In this document: positions 12,006 through 22,288 of the stretch, piece after piece
How the letters are laid out: every line of letters begins with the position of its first letter
How positions within the stretch are numbered: the first letter of the stretch is position 1
DNA from: Cinnamomum chago
Lineage: Eukaryota > Streptophyta > Magnoliopsida > Laurales > Lauraceae
DNA: 64,000 nt
Reading direction: 5' to 3'
NCBI GenBank assembly: GCA_038049695.1
Contig: CP142454.1
Location: forward strand, 12,628,501 to 12,692,500
Made by a program: the position numbers and the translations under genes
Notes under the pieces: generated by a model
Databases searched by the model: none
Told to the model about the DNA's origin: nothing
Seen by the model: only the letters and a program-made list of their open reading frames with translations

Positions 12006-13613
12006 ATGACGAGGAGAGCTGCGAAAGGCGGAGAGACATCCAAGACAGGGCGTACTGGACCGTCTTCTACCCTTCTCCCTGCCAAGAAGAGGGCTGGCAA
12101 GCAACCAGTCACGGAGGACGACGCTGAACGTGCTCTCATCCGGATCAACGTTCAGGAACGTGACCTCCGCTCGGAGTCCGCTCCCGGGAGGGGAGACACC
12201 CAGCAACCGGCAGGCCTCCTGACAGATCAGGATCAGCGGCATAAGTCTCCAGTGGTCGATGGATCACGTCCCCCTGGCCAGGCGGAGGACGTTGAGGGCC
12301 GGGTGGAGGACGTTGAGGATACTGAGGATGAAGACTACAGCCCTGATGACGACTTGGACTCCACCCTTCTGGAGATTAAAGCACAGAATGAGGCCATCAA
12401 GGAGAGAGACGCTCTGATCCTCCGGCTCCAGCAGCAGCTGGAAAGAGCTACGGGATCAGCGGGGCTTCGGCAGCGATCTCAGCAGCAGCAGCGATCGCCA
12501 CAACACGAGAGGAGAGTTACTCGTGTCACGCGCATCTCTTCCTCAAAGGAGGACCTGAGGGACCGCTTGAACAGGAAAAGGGACGACCGAACCCGAGATG
12601 AAGGCTCAAGCACCAGCCGTAGCTACTCGAGGAAGGCGTCCGAGACCATTCCGGAGGGTATGTATCATAATCAGGAATGGCTGGACGCGCACATAAGGGA
12701 AACGGTCCAGCGCAACCTGGAAGTAGCCGGCTTCGGCCGAGACCAAAAGAATGCTTGCTGCGACCCCGTTGATCTCGGCGCTTCTCCTTTCTCCCCAGAC
12801 ATCAGGAGGTATCCCTTACCGAAGAAGTTCACCATACCAAGATTCGTCACCTATGATGGGGTCTCGGATCCAGCTACGCATCTCAGACACTTCTCCCAGA
12901 GGATGTCTGTCTGGGGAGACGAGGGCCATCTGAACTGCCGAGTCTTTTCCTCCAGCTTAGGCGACCTCCCCCTGAAGTGGTTCTGCGCGCTCCAGGAGGG
13001 ATCCGTCTCGAGTTGGCAGCAACTCCAGCAGTCCTTTATGAAGAAGTTCCAGGCCTACAGAGTCCTCCCGAAGACAGATGCAGACGTCATGGCCATGAAG
13101 ATGAAGCAGGGAGAGAACGTCACCCAATTCGCCAAGCGCTTCTGGGCGGTCTACAGTCAGATTGAGAATTCCAAGGACGAGGTTGCCGTCTTCGCATTTC
13201 AGAATGCCTTGCTGCCAGACAGCGATCTTCGCAAGGACCTGGCCAGGAACCCGGTCTCTTCCATAGCAGCGCTCATGTCCATCGCCAACCGGTACATTGC
13301 TCAAGATGATGACCAGGCCCGTGCTCGGGAAAGCCATGGAACCGTGCAAAGAAACCGAGATCGAGGTGAGAGGCCCCCCAAGAAGGACGGAGGACCGTTT
13401 CTGAGGGATGAGCCTCGGCGAGACGAGCGACGAAGAGGTGACTCAGACAGGAGTTGGGTGCCTACAAGCTCGGCAAGGACTCAGACGTTCGCCTCGGCAA
13501 GGAGTAAAAGGCCCAGGCTATCCGAGGACGTGTATCGGGGGGTCAACACGGTCTTCAAGATGCCGATCCACCGTATCATGTATAAGATCAAGAGCAGGCC
13601 GTATTTCAGATGA
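12006..13613 (+). CDS. Gag frame of the Tat element
   Basis: A 535-residue frame just after the PBS. The N-terminal third is charged and low-complexity, with a Gln-rich coiled-coil-like patch. Around residues 260-370 lies the plant retrotransposon gag core, seen in FTIPRFVTYDGVSDPATHL and PLKWFCALQ followed by SWQQL and FMKKFQAYR. It forms the virus-like particle that packages element RNA. A zinc-knuckle-like CSYHKEGGHKTEDC motif lies at the start of the next frame. The C-terminal part is rich in Arg, Asp and Gly, as expected for a nucleic-acid-binding tail. Confidence 0.9.
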   Translation: MTRRAAKGGETSKTGRTGPSSTLLPAKKRAGKQPVTEDDAERALIRINVQERDLRSESAPGRGDTQQPAGLLTDQDQRHKSPVVDGSRPPGQAEDVEGRVEDVEDTEDEDYSPDDDLDSTLLEIKAQNEAIKERDALILRLQQQLERATGSAGLRQRSQQQQRSPQHERRVTRVTRISSSKEDLRDRLNRKRDDRTRDEGSSTSRSYSRKASETIPEGMYHNQEWLDAHIRETVQRNLEVAGFGRDQKNACCDPVDLGASPFSPDIRRYPLPKKFTIPRFVTYDGVSDPATHLRHFSQRMSVWGDEGHLNCRVFSSSLGDLPLKWFCALQEGSVSSWQQLQQSFMKKFQAYRVLPKTDADVMAMKMKQGENVTQFAKRFWAVYSQIENSKDEVAVFAFQNALLPDSDLRKDLARNPVSSIAALMSIANRYIAQDDDQARARESHGTVQRNRDRGERPPKKDGGPFLRDEPRRDERRRGDSDRSWVPTSSARTQTFASARSKRPRLSEDVYRGVNTVFKMPIHRIMYKIKSRPYFR

Positions 13614-13622
13614 CCAGAGCCC

Positions 13623-16600
13623 ATGCAAAGCGACCCTTCTATCCAAGATCAGACGAAATTCTGTTCCTATCACAAGGAGGGCGGCCACAAGACTGAAGAT
13701 TGCAGGATACTGCGGTCGCATTTGGAGAAGCTTGTCCAGGATGGACACCTGCAAGAGTTTGTCAGGAGGGAAACCAGGGCCGACACCCGAGCCCCGCGCC
13801 GAGACGAGGGGGGTCACGACAGCGACGGGACAGAGAAGATAATTGACGTTATCCATCTGGCACCCCCGCCCAAGGGGAGTAATCAAGCCCGTGCCGAAGC
13901 CAGGAAAGCCGCTCACGGCAAGCAAGTCATAGCCGCCGAGCTCGGCCCAGCACAGAAAAGGGCTCGGAGGGAGCGTCCCGAGATCAGGTTCACTGATGCA
14001 GATCTGGAAGGGGTGCAGCTCCCCCACAACGACCCCCTGATCGTCACTCTGAAGTTTGACTGCTCTAAGCAGGGCGTGAAGAATTGCACTGTGAAGAAAG
14101 TCCCTGTTGACCCCGGCAGTTCTTCCGAGGTCCTTTATTTCGACAGCTTTCGAAGGATGGGACTGACGGAAAAAGATCTGCAGGAGGCTCGAGTTCCCCT
14201 TATCGGCTTCAGCGCCAAACCTGTTTATCCTAAGGGGAAAGTGACATTCAAGGTCGAGGTCGGTGGCGCGTCTGTCATGGCAACCTTCATGGTGATCGAC
14301 GCACCCTCTCCCTACAATGCCATAATGGGCAGGTCTTGGCTCCACAGCCTGGAAGCAGTCCCTTCCACCCTCCATCAGAAGCTGAAATTTCCGTGGGAGG
14401 GAAAGGGCGGCCGAGTTGAAATCATCACGGTCAGAGGAGATCAGCAGGCAGCCAAGCAGTGCCTGACCGCTGTGGTACCCGGGGAGCAAGAGCCCAAGGA
14501 GGTCAATGTGGCCGAGATGGAGAAGAACCTGGAGCAGGGGCTGGATGAGCTCGGCCAAGATCCAGGCAGGAAAAGCGTGGAGGAACTAGCCGAAGTCAGG
14601 ATCGACCCAAAGGACCCGGATCGGTTCTTCCTGCTCGGCAGCCAGCTCGGAGAGCCGGAGAGGTCCGAACTGGCCCAGTTCCTGGTGCAGAACAGAGATG
14701 CCTTCGCCTGGACACCTCAGGAGATGCCTGGCGTCGACCCCGAGGTAATGTGTCATAGACTGAATCTTGACCCTAACCACAAACCTGTGATGCAGAAAGC
14801 CCGCAGGACAGGGGTCCCACAGACCGAAGCCGTCGTCGAGGAAGTGGATAAGCTGCTTGAGGCCGGCGCTATCAGGGAGGTTCAATACCCGAAATGGTTA
14901 GCCAATCCGGTGGTCGTCAGGAAGAAGACTGGCAAGTGGAGGGTGTGCGTCGACTTTACCGACCTCAACAAAGCCTGTCCCAAGGACAGCTTTCCCCTAC
15001 CAAAGATTGACCAGTTGATCGACGCCACGGCCGGGCACGACAGAATGAGCTTCCTCGATGCCTACCGCGGCTATCACCAGATCCCACTGTTTGGGCCAGA
15101 CGAAGAGAAAACAGCTTTTATCACGCCCAGGGGAACCTACTGCTATAAGGTGATGCCGTTCGGACTGAAGAATGCAGGAGCCACCTACCAGAGGCTCGTT
15201 ACCAAGATGTTCCACGATCAGCTCGGCAAAACCGTAGAGATCTACATCGATGACATGGTGGTCAAATCCAAGCAGGCGCGGGATCATCTGTCAGACTTGG
15301 CCGAGGTCTTCGCCACTCTAAAGGAGTTCCGGCTGAAGCTTAACGCCTCGAAGTGCGCCTTCGGTGTTGGCTCCGGCAAGTTTTTGGGCAGCTTGGTTAC
15401 ACGCAGAGGCATTGAGGCAGACCCAGATCAGATCTCGGCTATCCTCAGAGTGCAGAGTCCCACTTCGGCCAAGGAGGTTCAGAAGCTTACAGGGATGGCC
15501 GCGGCACTTAATCGCTTCATTAGCAAATCTTCAGATAAGTGCCGACCTTTCTTTCAGCTTCTTAGAAAAAATTCTAAATTTCAATGGACTCTAGAATGTG
15601 ACCATGCCTTGCAGCAGCTCAAGACTTACCTTTCTTCACCACCGTTGTTGTCAACCCCGACCCATGGGGAGACCTTGTATTTATATTTGGCGGTCTCGGA
15701 TCATGCGGTCAGCTCAGTCCTCATCCGAGAAGAGGACAAGGTTCAAAAACCAGTGTATTATACGAGCAAGACCCTTATCGATGCCGAGACCAGGTATCTG
15801 CCTCTTGAGAAGCTCGCCTTGGCGCTCGTTAGCGCCTCGCGAAAGCTCTCCCATTACTTTCAAACCCATTCTATTGTGGTTGTCACGGAGCACCCACTCA
15901 AATCTGTTTTCAAGAAGGCTGACTTTTCAGGAAGAATCTCCCGATGGGCTGTCGAACTAGGGCAGTATGAGATTCAATATCAGCCACGGACAGCAATAAA
16001 AGCCCAGGTTCTGGCGGATTTCCTCGCCGAGTTTGATTCAAGTTCGGCACCAACCCAGCTCGGCACCGAACTGGGGGGTGAGGAGCATGAGGTGCCCGCG
16101 GGTTCGGAACAATCACAATGCCATGCCGATACCCCAGTTTGGAAGGTCTTCGTCGACGGATCTTCCACCTCGAGAAGAGCCGGAGCAGGAGTTGTTCTCC
16201 AATCGCCAGAAGGACTGGTCATTGAGCAGGCTCTGACACTGGACTTCAAGGCGTCAAACAATGAGGCCGAGTACGAAGCCCTTTTAGCCGGACTGAATAG
16301 CGCCCATATCCTCGGAGCTCAACAGCTGATGGTCTTCAGTGATTCACAGTTGGTGACAAACCAGCTGACTGGGGACTATCAGGCTCGCGACGACCGGATG
16401 GCCGCGTATTTGGCCCTGGCCAAGAAGCAGCTCTCTCAGTTCCACACGGCCGAAGTCAAGCAGATTGGCAGAGAAGTAAACTCTCACGCAGATGCTCTTG
16501 CAAACTTGGCCAGCGCTGTTGAGGCAGGAAGAAAGAGGAGCATCGAAGTCGGATCGCTAGCTGCGCCCAGCATTGAGCTCCGTTCATCTCGGGAGGTGTT

Positions 16601-17861
16601 ATGCATCGGTCTCGGTCCGAGCTGGATGGACCCCATTATCACCTACCTTAGGGACGACAGGCTTCCCGAGGACAGTGGTGAGGCCCACCAGGTCAGACTC
16701 AAGGCAGCTCGGTTCTGGCTATCTCCCGAGGTCAAGCTCTATAGGAAATCGTTCTCGGGACCGTACCTCCAGTGCGTCCATCCAAGTAAGGTCGAGGACC
16801 TCCTTTTCGAGATACATGAAGGAATCTGCGGGAGCCATATCGGAGGAAGGTCCCTAGCCTACCGGGCCATCAGCCAGGGTTACTGGTGGCCGTATATACA
16901 GAAAGATGCGCAGGTATATGCGAAGAAGTGCCAGAAGTGCCAGAAGTTCTCACACTCTCTCCATCAGCCCGCGCAAGATCTCAGCCCGCTCTCTAGCCCG
17001 TGGCCATTCGCCCAGTGGGGGCTCGACATAGTGGGCCCGCTCCACCGAACCCCAGGGAACAAGAGATGGCTTATTGTGGCGACAGATTACTTCACCAAAT
17101 GGATTGAAGCAGAGCCACTTTCATCCATCACAGAGCGAGACTCCAAGAATTTTGTGTGGAAGAATGTCGTCACAAGGTTTGGCATTCCCAGAGCGCTGGT
17201 TTCGGACAACGGAACTCAGTTCGACTCTAAACTTTTCAAGACCTTCTGCCAGGAGCTCGGCATCCGAAACCATTATTCCACTCCAGCCTACCCACAGAGT
17301 AACGGCCAGGCCGAGATCTCCAACAAGGTGATCCTCGATGGGCTCAAGAAACGGCTGGACCAAGCAAAGGGAAGATGGGTGGAAGAACTGCCGAGCGTCC
17401 TGTGGGCTTACAGAACTACTCCGAGGCGATCCACTTCGGCTACCCCCTTCTCGCTCGCCTATGGCATGGAAGCAGTCATCCCTCTGGAGATCGGCCTCCC
17501 CACTTTGAGGTCCGAACTCTTTGACCGGGGACAGAACGAAACCAATGTGGCCAGGGAGCTAGATTTAGCGGACGAGCGAAGGGAAGCAGCTGCAGTGAGG
17601 CTAGCCGTCTACCAGCAGCAGCTAGCCAGGGGCTACAACCAGAACGTCAGAGAGAGGAAGTTCTCTGTAGGAGAACTGGTCCTCAAGAAGGCTCTCCCAG
17701 GGGACAAAGATTCGAATCAAGGGAAGCTAGCGCCGAATTGGCATGGTCCGTTTAAAGTCACTTCCATTGCTGGACGGTCGGCTTATCGGCTCGAAGACAT
17801 GGAAGGACGGCCTCTTCCGAGACCATGGAACGCGTCACACCTCAAGAAATTCTATTTTTAG
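13623..17861 (+). CDS. Pol polyprotein of the Tat element (PR-RT-RH-aRH-INT)
   Basis: A 1,412-residue frame. In order it shows a zinc-knuckle-like motif (residues 10-25), an aspartic protease region (about 150-260) and reverse transcriptase with the YIDDMVVKS active-site box near residue 540. A first RNase H follows (about 685-800), then a second RNase H starting VFVDGSSTSRRAG near residue 842. Integrase comes last, with an HHCC zinc finger (HEG...H, CQKC; about 1,065-1,107) and a catalytic core including GLDIVGPL and VSDNGTQF. Two RNase H domains in tandem are diagnostic of the Tat lineage. The protein copies element RNA into DNA and inserts it. Confidence 0.93.
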   Translation: MQSDPSIQDQTKFCSYHKEGGHKTEDCRILRSHLEKLVQDGHLQEFVRRETRADTRAPRRDEGGHDSDGTEKIIDVIHLAPPPKGSNQARAEARKAAHGKQVIAAELGPAQKRARRERPEIRFTDADLEGVQLPHNDPLIVTLKFDCSKQGVKNCTVKKVPVDPGSSSEVLYFDSFRRMGLTEKDLQEARVPLIGFSAKPVYPKGKVTFKVEVGGASVMATFMVIDAPSPYNAIMGRSWLHSLEAVPSTLHQKLKFPWEGKGGRVEIITVRGDQQAAKQCLTAVVPGEQEPKEVNVAEMEKNLEQGLDELGQDPGRKSVEELAEVRIDPKDPDRFFLLGSQLGEPERSELAQFLVQNRDAFAWTPQEMPGVDPEVMCHRLNLDPNHKPVMQKARRTGVPQTEAVVEEVDKLLEAGAIREVQYPKWLANPVVVRKKTGKWRVCVDFTDLNKACPKDSFPLPKIDQLIDATAGHDRMSFLDAYRGYHQIPLFGPDEEKTAFITPRGTYCYKVMPFGLKNAGATYQRLVTKMFHDQLGKTVEIYIDDMVVKSKQARDHLSDLAEVFATLKEFRLKLNASKCAFGVGSGKFLGSLVTRRGIEADPDQISAILRVQSPTSAKEVQKLTGMAAALNRFISKSSDKCRPFFQLLRKNSKFQWTLECDHALQQLKTYLSSPPLLSTPTHGETLYLYLAVSDHAVSSVLIREEDKVQKPVYYTSKTLIDAETRYLPLEKLALALVSASRKLSHYFQTHSIVVVTEHPLKSVFKKADFSGRISRWAVELGQYEIQYQPRTAIKAQVLADFLAEFDSSSAPTQLGTELGGEEHEVPAGSEQSQCHADTPVWKVFVDGSSTSRRAGAGVVLQSPEGLVIEQALTLDFKASNNEAEYEALLAGLNSAHILGAQQLMVFSDSQLVTNQLTGDYQARDDRMAAYLALAKKQLSQFHTAEVKQIGREVNSHADALANLASAVEAGRKRSIEVGSLAAPSIELRSSREVLCIGLGPSWMDPIITYLRDDRLPEDSGEAHQVRLKAARFWLSPEVKLYRKSFSGPYLQCVHPSKVEDLLFEIHEGICGSHIGGRSLAYRAISQGYWWPYIQKDAQVYAKKCQKCQKFSHSLHQPAQDLSPLSSPWPFAQWGLDIVGPLHRTPGNKRWLIVATDYFTKWIEAEPLSSITERDSKNFVWKNVVTRFGIPRALVSDNGTQFDSKLFKTFCQELGIRNHYSTPAYPQSNGQAEISNKVILDGLKKRLDQAKGRWVEELPSVLWAYRTTPRRSTSATPFSLAYGMEAVIPLEIGLPTLRSELFDRGQNETNVARELDLADERREAAAVRLAVYQQQLARGYNQNVRERKFSVGELVLKKALPGDKDSNQGKLAPNWHGPFKVTSIAGRSAYRLEDMEGRPLPRPWNASHLKKFYF

Positions 17862-17970
17862 TTTGTATGTTTGTACAGTGCTTCTGGATTTAATAGAACT
17901 ACGTTCGTTTTGGGGCAAGTTGATGATCAATGGCAATGTGACAGCGACAATGGTGCGAGTATGGAAGACC

Positions 17971-19050
17971 GTCTAAGGCTGGCACTCAGCCACCTAGATG
18001 AGCTGCAGAAACGGCCGATATCTAAGGCTGGCACTCAGCCACCTAGATGAGCTGCCGAAACGGCCCATATCTAAGGATGGCACTCAGCCACCTAGATGAG
18101 TTGCCGAACTCGGCCTATATCTAAGGCTGGCACTCAGCCACCTAGATGAGCTGCCGAAACGGCCCATATCTAAGGCTGACACTCAGCCACCTAGATGAGC
18201 TGCCGAAACGGCCCATATCTAAGGATGGCACTCAGCCACCTAGATGAGCTGCCGAAACGGCCCATATCTAAGGATGGCACTCAGCCACCTAGATGAGTTG
18301 CCGAACTCGGCCTATATCTAAGGCTGGCACTCAGCCACCTAGATGAGCTGCCGAAACGGCCCATATCTAAGGATGGCACTCAGCCACCTAGATTAGTTGC
18401 CGAACTCGGCCCATATCTAAGGCTGACACTCAGCCACCTAGATGAGCTGCCGAAACGGCCCATATCTAAGGATGGCACTCAGCCACCTAGATGAGTTGCC
18501 GAACTCGGCCCATATCTAAGGCTGGCACTCAGCCACCTAGATGAGCTGCCAAAACGGCCCATATCTAAGGATGGCACTCAGCCACCTAGATGAGTTGCCG
18601 AACTCGGCCCATATCTAAGGCTGACACTCAGCCACCTAGATGAGCTGCCGAAACGGCCCATATCTAAGGATGGCACTCAGCCGCCTAGATGAGTTGCCGA
18701 AAACGGCCCATGTCTAAGGTTGGCACTCAGCCACCTAGACGAGCTGCCGAAACGGCCCATATCTAAGGCTGGCACTCAGCCACCTAGATGAGTTGCCGAA
18801 ACGGCCCATGTCTAAGGTTGGCACCCAGCCACCTAGACGAGTTGCCGAAACGGCCCATATCTAAGGCTGGCACTCAGCCACCTAGATGAGTTGCCGAAAC
18901 GGCCCATGTCTAAGGTTGGCACCCAGCCACCTAGACGAGTTGCCGAAACGGCCCATGTCTCAGGTTGGCACTCAGTCACCTAGACGAGCAGCCGAACTGG
19001 CCATGGCTATGGTTGGCACTCAAGCCACCTAGATCAGCCGAAACGGCATC
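17971..19050 (+). repeat. 49-bp tandem array in the 3' region of the Tat element
   Basis: About 22 head-to-tail copies of a unit near 49 bp, built around CTAAGGCTGGCACTCAGCC, then ACCTAGATGAG and TGCCGAAACGGCCCATAT. Units fall into subtypes (GGCTGG vs GGATGG; GAGCTGCCGAAACGG vs GAGTTGCCGAACTCGG) that alternate in places, a sign of higher-order duplication. The last copies (from about 18,700) form another subtype (CATGTCTAAGGTTGG). Arrays of this kind downstream of pol are a known feature of Tat-lineage elements and can seed satellites. Confidence 0.92.
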
Positions 19051-19366
19051 AGTCGATGATGGTACCCAGTCTACCACCGCCTTGACAGGTCCGATACGGT
19101 TCTCTGGTCTCGCCGAAATAAAAGAGGCCTCCAAGGGGTCAGAGCGCTCACAGAGAACCCTAATCTAACCGGTCCACTCTAGTCCGAACTCACACCCAGA
19201 TTCATAACACTCACGAAAAGCGTACAAAGGAAAGCAAATAAAAGCCACACCACACAGGAGACAAATATGAGAAAGGGCCTTTCATTGATAACATTGATAC
19301 ATACACTGGAGCTTACATTGAAATAGTTTGAAACAAAGACTACATTTTATAAGAAGAAAGAGGAAG

Positions 19367-21025
19367 TCAAGTCGACGGCCCTGCTTCTATGTCTTCGATA
19401 ACGACCACGGCGGCCTCGGCTTGAGGAGCTTCTTCAACGGGGTCAGGCGTTGGCTCGGAAGGGACTTCGGCCGGAGTGGCAGGGGTCTCGGCCAGGGCTT
19501 CATCTAGGGGCTCATCTCCGAGCTCGGGGAGATTCTGATATATCGGATCATCTGCAGGAACCCCCATCTTCTTCAACACGGCCTTGCAGCCGAGTCGGTA
19601 CAGCTTCGGGCTGAGTGCTGTGATTTGATCAACATAAATTTTCGCAGCTTCCTCAGTCCCCTCCAGGAAGGCGGCATCGACCTCGGCTTTTTTCGATGCA
19701 AGGAGTTCCTCCTTCGATGCAAGAAGTTCCTCCTTCGCCTTCCTTTCCAGCTCCAACTCGGCCTTGAACCCCGCCGACCTCTTTTCCTCTGCCTGGAGCT
19801 TCGTTTGCCGCTCGAAGCTCTCTGACCTTGCTTTGCAAAGGTCGCTGGCCATTATATCTGATTGAGCATTGAGCTCTGCAGTCTTGGCCGCCTCCGCCTT
19901 CAGCTCCTCCTTGGCCGCCTTCAGTTCGGCTTCGGCTCTCTGCTTTTCCTTTGCTAGGCGGGCCAGCCGGTTGTCCTCTTCCGTTATTCTGTCAGCGACT
20001 ATCTGGAGCCTTTGGACAGCCTGCAGCGGAGCAAACGAAAAAAGCTCAGCACGAAAGCAAGAAATATCAAAAGATAGAAACACCTGTGACCAGGAAAGTC
20101 GGGCACTTACAGCGAGGGAGTGCTGTATGGTCCTCATAAGCAGCAGGGGGGAGTCTTCCGACCTGTGCCTCTCCATGTCCTTGGGGAGTGCACAGGCTCG
20201 GCTGAGCGCCGCAATGACATCCGGGCTCCCCACCAGTCTGTCCTCAGCATTTAGGGGCCTCCCCTTCCTCAGCTCCATGTCCGGCCTGAACTCGGCCGGC
20301 TCGGCACCCGAGGTCGTTGCCGCCTGGGGCTCGAAGCGACTCTCCACCAGAGGAACCGCCGGAGTGGGCACCACATCCGCTGCCCTCTCCCTCGCAGCTT
20401 GGGGTGAACGTTGCCGTGATCGCTCCTCCTGATCCAGCCCCTTCCCCTTCGCCTTTTTCCTCGGCCTCTCGCTTTCCGAGTCTGGGGGAGGTCGGGCCTC
20501 AACTCTGGCAGGGACGATGGTCCCGAAGGAGGGCGGGGCAGTGCGGGGTGCGGCAGCCTGTCTACCGCCACCGAGGACGGCGTCCGCCAGATTCCGCGGC
20601 TGAAACGCGGGCCTGCGCCTCTCCATATTGTCGGCTTCGGCCTCGGCTCCGGAAGAATAGTTCTCAACTTCCCTTGTCGGAGAGTCTACCTCGGCTCCGG
20701 AGGTATAGTCTTCAATTTCCCTTAGCGGGATGCCCGCGACCACGGCCAACGTTGCGGACGCTCCCGCAACCGAGACGGTCCCGCTGGTTTCTGCTAGATC
20801 GGGGGCGAATCTCTCCGGATTGCCGGATTTCCGTGTATAAGACACGTATCTCGGCTCGTACTTCAGAAGGGAGTAAGCAGCTCTTGTGTAGTGGCCGCGG
20901 TAGCAGTACACCTTGTTCAGCCAAGGTGCATGCCTCCTCCAACCGTTCAGCTGGGCTTCGCGCTTGCGCTGAGAAAGGTCTGCGAAAAACAGCCAAGTTA
21001 GAATCCGGCAGCAGAGATCAAACAT
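19367..21025 (-). CDS. Antisense frame of the Tat element, coiled-coil protein
   Basis: A long minus-strand frame (552 residues) between the tandem array and the 3' LTR, antisense to gag-pol. The middle is Pro/Arg/Glu-rich. From about residue 345 it becomes a strong Ala/Glu/Lys heptad-like coiled coil, and it ends in an acidic Pro-rich tail. Antisense frames at this place are known in Tat elements such as Grande and Retand; their function is not established. The frame includes at least one stretch with intron-like ends, so part of it may be removed from transcripts. Confidence 0.6.
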   Translation of the reverse strand: MFDLCCRILTWLFFADLSQRKREAQLNGWRRHAPWLNKVYCYRGHYTRAAYSLLKYEPRYVSYTRKSGNPERFAPDLAETSGTVSVAGASATLAVVAGIPLREIEDYTSGAEVDSPTREVENYSSGAEAEADNMERRRPAFQPRNLADAVLGGGRQAAAPRTAPPSFGTIVPARVEARPPPDSESERPRKKAKGKGLDQEERSRQRSPQAARERAADVVPTPAVPLVESRFEPQAATTSGAEPAEFRPDMELRKGRPLNAEDRLVGSPDVIAALSRACALPKDMERHRSEDSPLLLMRTIQHSLAVSARLSWSQVFLSFDISCFRAELFSFAPLQAVQRLQIVADRITEEDNRLARLAKEKQRAEAELKAAKEELKAEAAKTAELNAQSDIMASDLCKARSESFERQTKLQAEEKRSAGFKAELELERKAKEELLASKEELLASKKAEVDAAFLEGTEEAAKIYVDQITALSPKLYRLGCKAVLKKMGVPADDPIYQNLPELGDEPLDEALAETPATPAEVPSEPTPDPVEEAPQAEAAVVVIEDIEAGPST

Positions 21026-21591
21026 AAGAAGAAATCCGAAACCCAGGGAGTTAGGTCTTTACTCGGTGGAGTCCCGAAGCGTCGAAGGACTCGGACCCTC
21101 CTAGCTGCTTCGGTCTCGGTCTCGCCGAACTCCCAGTTTCCCGAGACGAGCAGGCGGTCATCTCCGGCGTATTTATTGGAGTCCTCCAACGCCGTGACGA
21201 GGGGTTGGCACTTGGCCTTGACACGAAGATAGTAGGTGACCCCCTCCCTGGACTTGCAGAGGTCATATATATCCTCTATATCATGGACGTCGAGGCCTAT
21301 GTCTAGAATCTTATTCAGCTCGGCGACGCCCATGATGATTTTATACCCATTGGGCATCAGCTGGCAGGGGCTAAGGTTCCAGGTCTCCAAGCAAGACCTA
21401 AGAAGGGGGGCCACGGGGAATCTGACCCCACCCTCGATCACGGCTATCAGGGGAAACGGCATCCAGCCGTTGTGAAATGAGTAGATGGAGGGGTCGGCTG
21501 CCATGATCCGGACATCGTCCGGGATCATGTAGACTCTCCTAAGATTTGCCAGGCCGGCCTGGGAATCTATCCAATGGGTGAAAATCCCCAT
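20998..21591 (-). CDS. Antisense frame of the Tat element, Transposase_28-like
   Basis: A minus-strand frame of 197 residues upstream (in the antisense direction) of the coiled-coil frame. The stretch GGVRFPVAPLLRSC...LSPCQLMPNGYKII resembles the plant family filed as putative plant transposon protein (Transposase_28). In that family a PL..F...L...L.P.QL.PN.W pattern is typical. Such domains are usually found in the antisense genes of gypsy Tat elements, not in real transposases. Function unknown. Confidence 0.55.
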   Translation of the reverse strand: MGIFTHWIDSQAGLANLRRVYMIPDDVRIMAADPSIYSFHNGWMPFPLIAVIEGGVRFPVAPLLRSCLETWNLSPCQLMPNGYKIIMGVAELNKILDIGLDVHDIEDIYDLCKSREGVTYYLRVKAKCQPLVTALEDSNKYAGDDRLLVSGNWEFGETETEAARRVRVLRRFGTPPSKDLTPWVSDFFLCLISAAGF

Positions 21592-22274
21592 CTCTGAATC
21601 TAAGGAACCCTAACAATCTCTAGGGGTCTGAACTGTGGAAGGACCTGAGGGACGGAGGAGATCCTAGGAGGGGTTTAGGTCAGAAATACAAAATGGAAGA
21701 GAAGAGAATCGAGGCAGGGAGACTCACAGACTCGGGCGAAATCACAACTCAGGCCGTTGATCCCTCACTGGTCCTAGATGCAGTCCTGGACGAAGCTAGG
21801 AGGCGATGGAGGTGTTTCTGGCAGTGAAGGTTCTGACGAGCAAAAGTTCCAGCAGAGCTTCGACAGGGTTAGATTGCAGAGATGACAAAGGAGGGAGACG
21901 CAGGTGAATATAAAGGGTAGGAATGGGCGCCATTCCGGAATTCGAAGCGGGACACGCGTGAAATGTCGCCTCGGCTTGCGTCGTACGCCCCCTCGAAAAG
22001 ACAAGAAAACCTACCAGGCAATAACGCGTGGCGCTGTGGCGATGATGTTCCGCCTTCCCATGCTAATAATAGCCCCGCATTTATTGCCCCCTTTATTATC
22101 TCTGGCAGACGAAGCAGCGGCGGCGTCTGGCGCCGAATGAGTCAGAACCCTTAAACAAAAGCGGATGGAAGGCGAGCACTATCCGTCTCGGGAGACCGGT
22201 TCAGTTCGTAACCCTAGTGCGGGGGATCAGTCCAGCTCTTAACCCTAGTGCCCGAGAGAGTCCTAGAGGTCAAG

Positions 22275-22288
22275 AACTGAGGGGCTAT
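22275..22288 (+). other. Polypurine tract
   Basis: AACTGAGGGGCTAT immediately before the 3' LTR. This is the expected plus-strand priming site for reverse transcription. Confidence 0.7.

Noticed and set aside
12957-14558. Long minus-strand open frames opposite gag and pol
   Set aside because: They lie exactly antisense to well-supported gag and pol domains and show no domain of their own, so they are shadows of GC-rich coding DNA.
19869-20432. Plus-strand frames across the antisense region
   Set aside because: Ser/Leu/Arg-rich translations of the opposite strand; the minus strand carries the recognisable wording.
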